This document shows positions 29,246 through 39,065 of a DNA stretch of 54,610 nucleotides, one piece after another. A program made the position numbers and the translations under genes. Where the stretch lies: positions 1-54,610 of the forward strand of contig CALXBW010000011.1 of NCBI GenBank assembly GCA_944386645.1. Direction: 5' to 3'. Source of the DNA: an uncultured Clostridia bacterium (GTDB lineage Bacteria; Bacillota; Clostridia; TANB77; CAG-508). The notes under the pieces are model-generated. The model was not told where the DNA came from. It did no database searches and worked only from the letters and a program-made list of their open reading frames with translations. How positions within the stretch are numbered: the first letter of the stretch is position 1; the number at the start of each line of letters is the position of its first letter.

Positions 29246-31546
29246 TTAATTACTTTCATTTTGCTCTTCTTCATTTTCGTTTATAGGCTTTGCCATTTTT
29301 AATTCTTGCCATCTTTCCTTTGTTATCAATACTTGCCTTGGTTTACTTCCTTCATACCCTGATATTATTCCTCTTTGTTCCATCTGATCTATAATTCTTC
29401 CTGCCCTTGCATATCCAACTTTAAATCTTCTTTGTATAAATGATGTTGATGCTTGTCCTAAATCAACAACTGTATCAATAACTTCCATTAATAATGGATC
29501 TGTATCATCATCTGGATCATTATCTAATTCTTTATCAGATTTACTATTATTTTCTATTTCTTTTATTATATCTTCTCTATATGATGTTTCAATATCATTT
29601 ACTTTTATGTATTCAACTATTCCTTCAACTTCTTTATCTGAAACAAATGCACCTTGAACTCTTACTGGTTTAGAAATACCAATTGGTGCAAAAAGCATAT
29701 CACCTTTTCCTAGTAATTTTTCTGCACCTACCATATCTAAAATTGTTCTAGAATCAACCCCTGATGAAACAGCAAAAGCAATTCTTGAAGGTATATTTGC
29801 TTTTATTATTCCCGTTATGACATCAACAGAAGGTCTTTGTGTAGCTATAACTAAATGCATTCCTGCAGCTCTTGCCATTTGTGCTAATCTACATATTGCA
29901 TCTTCCACATCATTTGGCGCTACCATCATCAAATCTGCAAGCTCATCAATTATTATTACAATCTGTGGTAATTTTTCTCCCCCTTCTTCTTTTTCAAGTT
30001 CTGCATTATATCCTTTTATATCTCTTACACCTTTTTGTGCAAATAAACTATATCTATTTACCATTTCTTGTACTGCCCAAGCTAAAGCACCTGCAGCTTT
30101 TTTTGGGTCTGTAACAACTGGTATTAATAAATGTGGTATTCCATTATAAACAGAAAGTTCTACTACTTTTGGATCAATCATTACTAATTTTACTTCACTT
30201 GGTTTTGCTTTATATATTATGCTTGTAATTAAAGTGTTTATACAAACACTCTTTCCTGAACCAGTTGAACCTGCAATAAGTATGTGAGGCATTTTGGCTA
30301 TATCTGTTACTACTACTTCACCAGCCACATTTTTTCCTAATGCCATAGTTAATTTTGATTTAGAATTTTTGAACTCCTCAGAATCAATTATATCTCTTAA
30401 GTGAACTATCTCATTATCTTTATTTGGAACTTCTATTCCAACAGCTTGTTTCCCAGGTATCGGAGCCTCAATTCTTATAGTCTCTGCTGCTAAATTTAAT
30501 GCTATGTCATCTGCAAGTTTTGCTATTTTGCTTACTCTTACCCCTTCTGCTGGTCTTAATTCATATCTTGTAATTGCTGGACCTACACTTACTTTTTCTA
30601 CTTTTGCTGATACCCCAAAACTATATAATGTCTTTTGTAACTTATTTGCAGTTTCAGTTACAGATTTTTTTCCTCCCTTTAAAACTTGTTTTTCTCCTTT
30701 TTCTAAAATATCAATTGGTGGAAATTCATAGTGTTCATCTTCAAGTGTTATAGCATGTTCTAAAGTCAAAACTTCTTTTGTTTTTTCTTCTTTCTTTTCT
30801 ATTTCTTGCTTAAATAAATTATTTTCCTCTTCCTTCTTTTCTTTTAGATTTTTTATTTTATCACTTTTTTCTTCAACATAATCTGGAATATTTATTGTTA
30901 TTTGATCTTCTATTTTTTCTTCTTTCTTCTTTATTTCCTTATTTTTTCTAATTTCCTTTTTATTATTTATTTCGGTTTTAACATTCTCATTTTTTTGTTT
31001 TACTTTCTCTTTTAATGATTCACTTATTCCAACTACTATCTCTGTTGGTTTAATTCCTAACATAAATGCTAATAATACTATTGCTATAGCAGAATTAAAA
31101 ATAATTGCACCTATTTCTCCTAATAATTTTATTAATGGTAGTGCAATTATTGCACCTACTGCTCCACCTCCGTGATTTTCTTCTCCTAAATCATATGCCT
31201 GCCCTACAAAATCCCAAAACTCACTATTTTCATTTAAATTACCATTGAAAATTTGTATTATGCAAAAGATAACACAAATGCATAATATAAAACCTGTATA
31301 TTGGAGCAATTTTTTATTCATATACTCTCCATTTTTATATGCTATTGATATAGCCATAGCAAAAGTTCCTACGGGTATTATATATTTCATAAAGCCAACT
31401 AAACCACCTAACATTGGACTAAGATTTTCACCTATGTATCCTGATTTAGTAAAAATTAATACTGCTAATAATATACTTATTATTATTAAAATTGCTACAA
31501 CTAATTCTGTACTAATACTTTCCTTCTTTTTTTTCCTTTTTGCCAT
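29246..31546 (-). CDS. ftsK: DNA translocase FtsK/SpoIIIE
   Basis: 766 residues. An N-terminal membrane domain with about four segments (to ~170) is followed by a highly charged Lys/Glu linker (~175-270). The RecA-like motor has Walker A AGSTGSGKSVCIN, Walker B VIIIDELADLM and MARAAGMHLVIATQRPSVDVITG. The C-terminal gamma winged helix (STSFIQRRFKVGYARAGRIIDQMEQRGI) reads orienting DNA repeats. It pumps chromosomal DNA through division or sporulation septa. The ATG is preceded by AAGGAG. Gene context does not decide between a vegetative FtsK and a SpoIIIE role. Confidence 0.96.
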   Translation of the reverse strand: MAKRKKKKESISTELVVAILIIISILLAVLIFTKSGYIGENLSPMLGGLVGFMKYIIPVGTFAMAISIAYKNGEYMNKKLLQYTGFILCICVIFCIIQIFNGNLNENSEFWDFVGQAYDLGEENHGGGAVGAIIALPLIKLLGEIGAIIFNSAIAIVLLAFMLGIKPTEIVVGISESLKEKVKQKNENVKTEINNKKEIRKNKEIKKKEEKIEDQITINIPDYVEEKSDKIKNLKEKKEEENNLFKQEIEKKEEKTKEVLTLEHAITLEDEHYEFPPIDILEKGEKQVLKGGKKSVTETANKLQKTLYSFGVSAKVEKVSVGPAITRYELRPAEGVRVSKIAKLADDIALNLAAETIRIEAPIPGKQAVGIEVPNKDNEIVHLRDIIDSEEFKNSKSKLTMALGKNVAGEVVVTDIAKMPHILIAGSTGSGKSVCINTLITSIIYKAKPSEVKLVMIDPKVVELSVYNGIPHLLIPVVTDPKKAAGALAWAVQEMVNRYSLFAQKGVRDIKGYNAELEKEEGGEKLPQIVIIIDELADLMMVAPNDVEDAICRLAQMARAAGMHLVIATQRPSVDVITGIIKANIPSRIAFAVSSGVDSRTILDMVGAEKLLGKGDMLFAPIGISKPVRVQGAFVSDKEVEGIVEYIKVNDIETSYREDIIKEIENNSKSDKELDNDPDDDTDPLLMEVIDTVVDLGQASTSFIQRRFKVGYARAGRIIDQMEQRGIISGYEGSKPRQVLITKERWQELKMAKPINENEEEQNESN

Positions 31547-31759
31547 TTTTCTCTCCTTGTTCTGCTCTAAAGCATAAAATCTTTTTAAGATCTTTTCATA
31601 TTTATATTAAATAAATGTTTTACTTAAAAATTACAAATACTATTTATTATAAATAACTTTAATATTTCTTTTGCTTTGTATTTATTATTTAAAAGCAATA
31701 AAAGCCAAAACAGGAAATCTTATCAAAATATATTTTGACTTCCAATTTTGACTTTCCTA

Positions 31760-32308
31760 TTATTTTAATTCTTGTCTGTTTTCTTGTACAGTTTTGACAA
31801 CATCTTCTACAGTTTTTTCAAAATTACTTTGTACATTTCCTAAAGTTCCACCTATATTTTCTTGCATATTCTTTAGATTTTGTTCAATTGTATCTTTCAT
31901 TGTTATTAATGAATTTTGCAATACCTCTTCCAAGTTTTCTAATATTTTATCTGCATACATTTTTGTTCCTTTTGTTATTTCGCGAGACATTTCATTTGCA
32001 GTTTCTATTATTTCAGCTTTTTGTTCATATGCTTTTTTAGTAATTTCATGTTCATCAATCATAGCTATTATTCTATTTTCTGCTTCTTTAACAATATCAC
32101 TAGCTTCTTTATGTGCCTCTTGCAATATTCTTTCTCTTTCTTCTCTTACCCATTTTGCCTGTTTTAGTTCGTCTGGTAATTTTAATCTTATCTCTTTTAT
32201 AATATCTAATAACTCATCTTTTTCAACTATTCCTTTATTAGTAAATGGTAGTGTTTTACTTCTTTCTAATATATCTTCTAAAGTTTCAAGCAGTGTAAAA
32301 ATTTCCAT
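31760..32308 (-). CDS. Coiled-coil protein related to DivIVA/ATP-synthase-B-like stalk proteins
   Basis: 182 residues. After a short N-terminal region (LLETLEDILERSKTLPFTNKG) almost the whole chain is coiled coil, rich in Glu, Ala and Lys (REERERILQEAHKEASDIVKEAENRI). This resembles the stalk of DivIVA- or ATPase-subunit-like proteins that clostridia carry near rsmD and coaD. No membrane segment or enzyme motif. AAGGGG precedes the ATG and rsmD ends 24 bases upstream, so it is probably cotranscribed. A structural or septum-associated role is only a guess from the neighbours. Confidence 0.75.
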   Translation of the reverse strand: MEIFTLLETLEDILERSKTLPFTNKGIVEKDELLDIIKEIRLKLPDELKQAKWVREERERILQEAHKEASDIVKEAENRIIAMIDEHEITKKAYEQKAEIIETANEMSREITKGTKMYADKILENLEEVLQNSLITMKDTIEQNLKNMQENIGGTLGNVQSNFEKTVEDVVKTVQENRQELK

Positions 32309-32332
32309 TTTTTGCCCCTTTCTATGAATGGA

Positions 32333-32890
32333 TCAAATCTCTTCTAAGAATAACAGCTTCACTCTTCCATATTCTCTTACATCTTTTATGTTAATATCTA
32401 AAGTATTTATTTCTTTTATTATTCTATCTAAGTCGTCTGTTTCAGCAATAATTATTCCATCTTTTTTTAATAAATTATATTCTAGAATTTTTTTTGTTGC
32501 TATATAAATATAATTAGTGTTATATGGTGGATCTAAAAAAATTACATCAAATTTGTTTTTTGATTGACTCAACTTCTCTAAACATTTTTCATAATCCAAT
32601 TTTATTATTTTTGATTTTTCATTTAGTTTTGTTTTTTCTATATTTTTTTTAATTATTTCTATTGCATTCTTTGAAAAATCACATAATACAGCATAACTTG
32701 CGCCTCTACTTAAAGCTTCTATTGCTAAAGCTCCACTTCCTGAAAAAAGATCTAGTATTTCTGTATCTTTAATTTTTAAATTAATTATATTAAACAAGGA
32801 TTCTTTTATTCTATCTAATGTTGGCCTTGTTTCCATTCCATTTAATGTATATAATTTTGTACCTCTTGCAATTCCACTTATAACTCTCAT
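32333..32890 (-). CDS. rsmD: 16S rRNA (guanine-N2-)-methyltransferase RsmD
   Basis: 185 residues. RsmD methylates N2 of G966 in 16S rRNA during small-subunit assembly. It opens MRVISGIARGTKL and continues METRPTLDRIKESLFNII, the family signature. The SAM site is LDLFSGSGALAIEALSRGA and the N6/N2-MTase motif is DPPY in VIFLDPPYNTNYIY. Many Bacillota have coaD directly after rsmD; here the next gene is the coiled-coil protein, so coaD is elsewhere or lost from this position. Confidence 0.95.
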   Translation of the reverse strand: MRVISGIARGTKLYTLNGMETRPTLDRIKESLFNIINLKIKDTEILDLFSGSGALAIEALSRGASYAVLCDFSKNAIEIIKKNIEKTKLNEKSKIIKLDYEKCLEKLSQSKNKFDVIFLDPPYNTNYIYIATKKILEYNLLKKDGIIIAETDDLDRIIKEINTLDINIKDVREYGRVKLLFLEEI

Positions 32891-33003
32891 TTTTTACTCC
32901 ATAACTACTTATATATTTTATAAAATTAATTATATAAGTCAATAGTAATAATAAAATTGTAATATACATTTAACACTAATGTAATAATGTTTATAGTCTA
33001 ATT

Positions 33004-33027
33004 AAAGGTAGGATAAATCCTACCTTT
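33004..33027 (-). terminator. Stem-loop after divIVA
   Basis: AAAGGTAGGAT (33004-33014) pairs exactly with 33017-33027 across a two-base loop, just beyond the divIVA stop. On the minus strand the following bases (TAATTAG) make only a weak U-tract, so termination may be incomplete. Confidence 0.5.
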
Positions 33028-33029
33028 TA

Positions 33030-33479
33030 CTATTCTTCATTTACATCTTTTAATAATTCTAATTGTGATATTAAAAGTGATTCCATTTTAGCTTTATATA
33101 CATCAAATTGTTTTTTTAATTCTTCTAATTCTTGTTGTTTCATAGCTATCTGCTGTGATAAATTATTTAAAGCTTCTTTTGATTCTGATTCTGCATTCTT
33201 TTTTATTTGTTCAGCTTCTTGCCTAGCCACTTTTCTTATATCCTCTGCTGTAGATTGTGCCATTAATAATGTACTTTGAAGAGTACTTTCTATAGATTTA
33301 TATTTTTCTAAATTATTCATTGACTCTTCTAGTTTTTCTTTCATCTCTGCATTTTCTTTGTACATTTTTTCATAATCTAATGTTAATTCATCTAAAAAGT
33401 CATCAACTTCACCGCAACTATAGCCATTCATCATTTGCTTTGAAAAACGTTTATTTTCAATGTCTAGTGGTGTAAGCAT
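33030..33479 (-). CDS. divIVA: Cell-division/polarity protein DivIVA
   Basis: 149 residues. The N-terminal membrane-curvature-binding motif LTPLDIENKRFSKQMMNGYSCGEVDDFLDEL is characteristic, followed by two coiled-coil stretches (about 35-65 and 70-140). DivIVA binds concave membranes at septa and poles and recruits other factors. It comes 17 bases after sepF. GGGAGG precedes the ATG. 149 residues is at the short end of the family, lacking a long C-terminal tail. Confidence 0.92.
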   Translation of the reverse strand: MLTPLDIENKRFSKQMMNGYSCGEVDDFLDELTLDYEKMYKENAEMKEKLEESMNNLEKYKSIESTLQSTLLMAQSTAEDIRKVARQEAEQIKKNAESESKEALNNLSQQIAMKQQELEELKKQFDVYKAKMESLLISQLELLKDVNEE

Positions 33480-33496
33480 ATACTAAACCTCCCATT

Positions 33497-33976
33497 TTAA
33501 AATCCATTGTTATTATTTTTTAACCATGAAACTGATAATTTATTCTTTATTTCTTCTCTTGCTAACTCATTTGCTATTTCATAATTATATGGTGCTAATA
33601 TAAATATAGCATTTGAAACTTTTTGTATATGTCCATCTAAAGCATGAGCTGCACCACTTATAAAATCGACAACACGTCTTGCAACATCTTTATTTACATA
33701 TTCAAAACTAACTACTACTGATTGTTTTTCTTTTAATAAATTACATATTGTTTCTGCTTGTTCAAAAGAAGTAACTTGGAAAACAACCATTTTTACTTGT
33801 TGTGCTTGTGGCATATTTACAACTTTATTCTTTTTTCCAAATAATTTTCTTTCTTGTTCTTCATCTTCTTCATCTTCATAATCATAAATATACTTATTAT
33901 CTAATTTATCTTCATCATTTTCTTCTTGTTCTATTCCTAAAAAATCTAATACTTTATTCATCATAGCTCCCGCCAT
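33497..33976 (-). CDS. sepF: Cell division protein SepF
   Basis: 159 residues. A short amphipathic N-terminal helix (MMNKVLDFLGI), likely for membrane attachment, precedes an acidic linker (DEDKLDNKYIYDYEDEEDEE). The SepF/Ylm domain follows: VVFQVTSFEQAETICNLLKEKQ, ARRVVDFISGAAHALDG, and the end AIFILAPYNYEI. SepF polymerises and links FtsZ to the membrane. AGGAGG precedes the ATG. With divIVA it makes a division cluster, but the usual ylmE, ylmG and ylmH are absent. Confidence 0.95.
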   Translation of the reverse strand: MAGAMMNKVLDFLGIEQEENDEDKLDNKYIYDYEDEEDEEQERKLFGKKNKVVNMPQAQQVKMVVFQVTSFEQAETICNLLKEKQSVVVSFEYVNKDVARRVVDFISGAAHALDGHIQKVSNAIFILAPYNYEIANELAREEIKNKLSVSWLKNNNNGF

Positions 33977-34090
33977 ACTTAATACCTCCTAATTTCTCAT
34001 TAGTATTATTTAAACAGTGACTATAGTATCTCTCTTTTTTTCCTTATTGTCAAGGCTTTTTATGTATGTAATTTAAAAGTAATATTTTTG

Positions 34091-35326
34091 TTATTTATTT
34101 GTAATAATTATCTCGTCATGTAAATATATTTTTTTCATATCAGAAATTTCATCTTCTGTATATCCTAATTCCTTTAATTCATCACTATCATAATTATCAA
34201 CTATAGCATAATTTTCATTTTGTCTTTTAACTTTTACTAATATTTTTTCTAAATTTTCTGCTCTTTTTCTCATTATATATGTTCTTCCGTTTTCTTCTAT
34301 TATTGCCGAGTTTGGAACTTTCAATCCTGTATAATCCCACCATATTATATCAAGTGATATTTTTCGATATTTATTTAATTTTTCGATGTTATTTGTGATT
34401 TTCAACACCAATACTCTAGAATCGTCATTTTCTATATTTATATATTCTATTTCCGCTTCTATTTTTTCAGAGTTTGACAATTGAAGAGTTAATCCATCAC
34501 CTATTCTTGCTCTCTTAGCCTCATCAGAACTAGATATTACAACTATATAAGATTCAAAATTATTTATTATTTTTCCTTTTTCTTCACTATTCGGTATTAT
34601 ACTTCCTGTTTTCAAATTTAGACTATCCAAAAATTCTTTATTTAAATATGAAAAATCATCTATTTTTAATTTATCTTCAAGACCATCTACTCTATATGAA
34701 ACTTCTCCACTTACTGGTGCATTAATATATTCAGAATTTTTAGTTAACTCATTTTCATACTCTTGTTTTTGACTTATCAAACTCTTTATTTCATTACTTA
34801 CATTATCAGACTCCCCTATTAATTTTATCTTTCTATCAAGATAAACTTGTATCTCTGATTTATATTCTTTTATTTTTTGTAGTTCACTACTTTTTGCTAT
34901 ATTATCTATTTCTGTTTTTATTTGCTCATCTAAAGAAATAATATCGCTAGACATTATTTCCTCATTACTTGGCATATTTTCCTGTATTTGTTTTTCTGTT
35001 TCTTGTATTTTTTCTTTTATACTTTCTTCATCTTCGCTATAATACCTAAAAATCGCTTCACCTTTTGCAACTCTTTCTCCTTCATTTTTTATTTTTAGCA
35101 TACCATTTTCATAGTTTTCTCCTTGTATAACTACCTCATCTCTTATTATATATCCTTCTACACTTTCCTCTAAATACAAATCGCCATTAGATAAAATAAA
35201 TGAATTTGTTGGTTGCTTTACTAAATTCAAAACATTCTTAGATATATAAAATATAAATACTGCAACAATAATAATTAATACTATTATCTTTAATACTTTT
35301 GTTATTTTTATTTTATCTTCTTTCAC
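34091..35326 (-). CDS. HlyD-like membrane-anchored protein (envelope adaptor)
   Basis: 411 residues. One N-terminal membrane helix (ITKVLKIIVLIIIVAVFIFYI) is followed by an extracytoplasmic part. There is a split lipoyl/barrel-sandwich region (EGYIIRDEVVIQGENYENG near 50-70 and INAPVSGEVSYRVDGLE near 210), with a coiled-coil hairpin between (about 110-195). The C-terminal beta-barrel has LKVPNSAIIEENGRTYIM. This architecture is that of membrane-fusion adaptors such as HlyD, yet no partner transporter is adjacent. Clostridia often carry such a gene between sepF and miaA. Its stop/start overlaps miaA by four bases. Confidence 0.82.
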   Translation of the reverse strand: MKEDKIKITKVLKIIVLIIIVAVFIFYISKNVLNLVKQPTNSFILSNGDLYLEESVEGYIIRDEVVIQGENYENGMLKIKNEGERVAKGEAIFRYYSEDEESIKEKIQETEKQIQENMPSNEEIMSSDIISLDEQIKTEIDNIAKSSELQKIKEYKSEIQVYLDRKIKLIGESDNVSNEIKSLISQKQEYENELTKNSEYINAPVSGEVSYRVDGLEDKLKIDDFSYLNKEFLDSLNLKTGSIIPNSEEKGKIINNFESYIVVISSSDEAKRARIGDGLTLQLSNSEKIEAEIEYINIENDDSRVLVLKITNNIEKLNKYRKISLDIIWWDYTGLKVPNSAIIEENGRTYIMRKRAENLEKILVKVKRQNENYAIVDNYDSDELKELGYTEDEISDMKKIYLHDEIIITNK

Positions 35327-36240
35327 AAAACTTCCTCCAAAATAATATTTATATTATTTTGTATACTATCAATTCCATTTAGCCATTTAATATCCTTATT
35401 TCTCTTGAACCATGTAATTTGTCTTTTAGCATACCTCCTAGTTTCCATTTTTATTTTTTCTACCATTTCTTCCTTATTCAGCTTATTTTCCAAATACTCT
35501 ATGACTTCTTTATAACCTATTGCTTGCATCGCTGTTGGAAACTTATCATATTTATCCTTTATTTTTTTTACTTCTTCTATTAATCCTTGCTCTATCATCA
35601 TATCTACTCTTTTATTTATTCTATCATATAATTTCTCTCTTTTGATATATATTCCAAAAATTTTATACTCAAAAGGTACTTCATTTTTTCTTGATTCTAC
35701 CTCTAACTGTGTCTTATTTTTTCCTGTTGCCTTATATATCTCTAATATTCTAATAATTCTTTTTTTATCATTAACACTTATACTTTTTATCGCTTCTTCG
35801 TCAATATTTTTTGCAATGTCATACAAATATTTATTTCCTTTTTCTAATGCAATTTTCTCTAATTTTTCTCTATAATTTTTATCGAATTTCATTTCTTTAT
35901 ATTCAATATTATGTATTAAAGAGTTAATATATAAACCTGTCCCACCAACTATTATAGGTGTTTTTCCTTTATTTAATATTTCTTTTATCTCTTTTTCAGC
36001 TAATTTTTTATAATCGGATACAGTAAATCTTTCTTCAGGTGAAATAAAATCAATTAAATGATGCTTGATATTTTGCATTTCTTCAAAAGTTGGTTTAGCT
36101 GTTCCTATATCCATATCTTTATATATCTGCATTGAATCTGCAGATATAATTTCTCCATTTACTTTATGTGCTAATTCTATTGATAATGCTGTTTTACCTG
36201 AAGCTGTTGGTCCAACTATTACTACTACCTTTTCTTTCAT
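35323..36240 (-). CDS. miaA: tRNA dimethylallyltransferase MiaA
   Basis: 305 residues. MiaA transfers a dimethylallyl group to N6 of A37 in tRNAs that read UNN codons. Walker A is VGPTASGKTALS, the family motif is EIISADSMQIYKDMDIGTAKP, the substrate segment is IVGGTGLYINSL, and RRYAKRQITWFKRN ends the tRNA-binding region. GGTG stands upstream. It lies eight bases after mutL, the common mutL-miaA pairing in Bacillota. Confidence 0.97.
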   Translation of the reverse strand: MKEKVVVIVGPTASGKTALSIELAHKVNGEIISADSMQIYKDMDIGTAKPTFEEMQNIKHHLIDFISPEERFTVSDYKKLAEKEIKEILNKGKTPIIVGGTGLYINSLIHNIEYKEMKFDKNYREKLEKIALEKGNKYLYDIAKNIDEEAIKSISVNDKKRIIRILEIYKATGKNKTQLEVESRKNEVPFEYKIFGIYIKREKLYDRINKRVDMMIEQGLIEEVKKIKDKYDKFPTAMQAIGYKEVIEYLENKLNKEEMVEKIKMETRRYAKRQITWFKRNKDIKWLNGIDSIQNNINIILEEVL

Positions 36241-36248
36241 TCATTCAC

Positions 36249-38447
36249 CTATCTTCTACTAAATTTTTTTTCAATTTCAATTTTACTCATTCTTATAGCT
36301 GTTGGTCTACCATGTGGACATGTAAATGGATTTGGCAACTTTAATAATTCACTCATTAGAGCATCAACTTCTTCTCTTGAAAGAGCCATATTAGCCTTAA
36401 CAGCAGATTTGCATGCTATTGTTGCAATAAACTTTTCTTCTTTTTCTTGTATTGCTGTAATAGCAACTGTATCTATTGCATCTAAGATTTCCATAAACAA
36501 TTCTTTAGTATCCAAATCCATACACATATTAGGTACTCCTGTAAGTTTAATTGTATTATCTCCGAATTCTTCAAGTTCAAATCCCGCTTTTTCAAACATT
36601 TCATAATTCTCTCTTGCAATATCCATTTCCTTATGCGTTAACGTAATTATGTCTGGTAAAAGCATTAATTGACAATCTTTAGCTTCATCACTATAAAAAT
36701 TTTTCTTTATTTTCTCATACATTATTCTTTCATGTGCTGCGTGTTGGTCTAATATGTACATCTCATTTTCTATTTCTAAAATTATGTATGTAGAAAACAC
36801 TATGCCTATAAATTTGTAGTTTATTTTATTTTTCAAAAGTTCATTATTATCAAATACAGACATATTTTTTTGTTTTGCTAAATTTATATCTTTAATTTCT
36901 GGAACTTCGTTATGTGTTTTCTCTTCTTCCTTTTTATTTTCTTCTAAATTTTTTCCGAAAGTTTGTTTATACATATCCATAAAATATTTATTATCTTCTT
37001 TATTATAGCCTTGTGTATTAATTTCTTTTTGTTTATTATTATAAATATCCTCTATAATATTATTAGTATTTTCTGATTTATTATCTTCATTTTCTGTTTC
37101 TATATTTTTTTCTTTATTTAATTTTTCTTCATTTTGTTTTAAAATTTCTTCTATAATATTCTTACTTGCATCTGCATTATCTACTTTTACTTCTTTTGTA
37201 CCTTCTACTTTCTCATGCTCAAAACTTTTCTTTTCATATTTATCTTTATTTTTTTCATAATATAATTGTTCTACTAAACTCATTGGTTCATTATTAAATC
37301 CTCGATTATCTTTTCTTATATTTCTTTTAAATAATCCAGAAAACTCCGTATTTTTTGCTGGTTCTTTATAATCATAATTTATTGTTTTTTCCCTTACCTG
37401 AATTTCTGGCTTTATCTCTTCTTTATATTCTGGCTTTATAGCAGAATCTCTTACTAAATCAGCTTTTAATAGATTTTGCTTTATAGCATTATAAATAGCT
37501 TTAAAAATTTTATTTTCATCATTAAATCTAACTTCTAACTTAGCAGGATGAACATTAACATCAACTTGAGATGGTTCCATTTTTATATTCAATATACAAA
37601 ATGCATGCTTACCAATTGTTAACATTCCTTTATATGCTTGTTCTATAGCAGATGATAATGTCTTATCTTTTACATATCTATTATTAACAAAAAACATTTG
37701 CTGTGTTCTATTGTTTCTAGAAATAGCTGGTTTACCAATAACCCCTTGTACCATGATATCTTCATATATATAGTCTACATCAATTATATTATTTGCTATA
37801 TCTTTTCCATAAATACTATATATACAATTTTTTATCCCCCCATCGCCTGATGTTTTTACAATTGTCTTACCTGAGTTTATTAAATGGAAAGAAATCTTTG
37901 GATTTACCAATGCCTCTCTTATTATTACATCTTCTATATATCCAGATTCTGTATAATCTTTTTTTAAGAATTTATATCTTACTGGTGTATTAAAAAATAG
38001 ATTTTTAACAGTTATTGTTGTACCATTTTGAGCCCCTGTTTCCTCTTTTTCCAAAATATCTCCTGCTTCAACAACAACTTTATAACCATAATTTGCTTCT
38101 CTAGTTTTTGAAACTAATTCAACATTTGCAATTGCTGCAATACTTGCTAAAGCTTCACCTCTAAACCCCATAGTTTTTACGACTTCTAAATCGTCAGCTT
38201 GTCTTATTTTACTTGTTGCATGTCTTTCAAATGCAATTTCCAAATCATCTTTCTGTATACCGCTTCCATCATCAGTAACTCTTATATATGATATTCCACC
38301 ATTTTTTATTTCTACAGTTATATTATTTGCACCTGCATCAATTGAGTTTTCTACTAATTCTTTAACAACAGATGCTGGTCTTTCAACAACCTCTCCTGCT
38401 GCAATTTTATTTATTGTAAGGTCATCTAATAAAACTATTTTTCCCAT
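36249..38447 (-). CDS. mutL: DNA mismatch repair protein MutL
   Basis: 732 residues. The N-terminal GHKL ATPase shows ELVENSIDAGA, DDGSGI and KTMGFRGEALASIA; RFNDENKIF marks the end of the transducer domain. A long, low-complexity Glu/Asn/Lys linker (about 340-530) precedes the C-terminal dimerisation/endonuclease domain with DQHAAHERIMYEKI (the metal-binding DQHAxxERI motif), CKSAVKANM and the final CPHGRPTAIRMS. The protein therefore looks like a nicking-competent MutL. mutS is not in the window. GGAGG precedes the ATG. Confidence 0.97.
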   Translation of the reverse strand: MGKIVLLDDLTINKIAAGEVVERPASVVKELVENSIDAGANNITVEIKNGGISYIRVTDDGSGIQKDDLEIAFERHATSKIRQADDLEVVKTMGFRGEALASIAAIANVELVSKTREANYGYKVVVEAGDILEKEETGAQNGTTITVKNLFFNTPVRYKFLKKDYTESGYIEDVIIREALVNPKISFHLINSGKTIVKTSGDGGIKNCIYSIYGKDIANNIIDVDYIYEDIMVQGVIGKPAISRNNRTQQMFFVNNRYVKDKTLSSAIEQAYKGMLTIGKHAFCILNIKMEPSQVDVNVHPAKLEVRFNDENKIFKAIYNAIKQNLLKADLVRDSAIKPEYKEEIKPEIQVREKTINYDYKEPAKNTEFSGLFKRNIRKDNRGFNNEPMSLVEQLYYEKNKDKYEKKSFEHEKVEGTKEVKVDNADASKNIIEEILKQNEEKLNKEKNIETENEDNKSENTNNIIEDIYNNKQKEINTQGYNKEDNKYFMDMYKQTFGKNLEENKKEEEKTHNEVPEIKDINLAKQKNMSVFDNNELLKNKINYKFIGIVFSTYIILEIENEMYILDQHAAHERIMYEKIKKNFYSDEAKDCQLMLLPDIITLTHKEMDIARENYEMFEKAGFELEEFGDNTIKLTGVPNMCMDLDTKELFMEILDAIDTVAITAIQEKEEKFIATIACKSAVKANMALSREEVDALMSELLKLPNPFTCPHGRPTAIRMSKIEIEKKFSRR

Positions 38448-38736
38448 TTTAATCCTCCAATTTTACTATCAACTTTCTCATCACTATAAAATTATATCAT
38501 TTTTTTTATATTTTTAAATACTTTTTTTAAACTTTATTCATTATAATATATAATACGTATAACTAAATAAAAAAATCAAATCTCCTCTTTCTTAAGTAAC
38601 AATTATTTTTTTTTTGAATAATATATTACATACTTCGGATTTACCAATCCAGTATTTAGAATCATTTTCACAATTTTAATTTCTCCATAGAGTGTTGTGA
38701 ATTTCTAAAGTACTTATTGAAAGGGGGGAAATTGAT

Positions 38737-38868
38737 ATGCCAGAAAATAGAGGATGCGGAGGATGCGGATTCGGTTTTGGAGATGATTGCATCTGGATAA
38801 TAATTGTTCTTATTTTAATCTGCTGTTGCTGTGGTGGTAACAGAGGATGCGGATGTGGTGGTTGCTAA
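38737..38868 (+). CDS. Cys/Gly-rich small membrane peptide (43 residues)
   Basis: MPENRGCGGCGFGFGDDCIW is followed by a short hydrophobic run (IIIVLILI), then CCCCGGNRGCGCGGC. Ten Cys in 43 residues flank a single possible membrane segment. Similar high-cysteine peptides in clostridia carry the annotation chorion-class high-cysteine HCB protein; their function is unknown. A strong AAGGGGGG Shine-Dalgarno seven to nine bases upstream and a terminator directly downstream show that it is a real, independent plus-strand gene. The 290 bases between it and mutL contain no other gene. Confidence 0.85.
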   Translation: MPENRGCGGCGFGFGDDCIWIIIVLILICCCCGGNRGCGCGGC

Positions 38869-38887
38869 TTTAACTACACAGCCAAAA

Positions 38888-38925
38888 AAAATAATGAAGT
38901 GAATAAAATCGCTTCATTATTTTTG
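38888..38925 (+). terminator. Terminator of the Cys-rich peptide gene
   Basis: AAAATAATGAAG (38888-38899) is the exact reverse complement of 38912-38923 with a 12-base loop, followed by further T residues on the plus strand. Confidence 0.75.
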
Positions 38926-39065
38926 TATTATAAAAATTTATATACTATTAAAAATAACTTTAAATAATTATATATTTATTATTAAATACATTCTTGAATT
39001 CCCTATTGAATAAAAATTTTATGACAAATATATAATTACCTTTAACTATATATTGTTTATTAATT

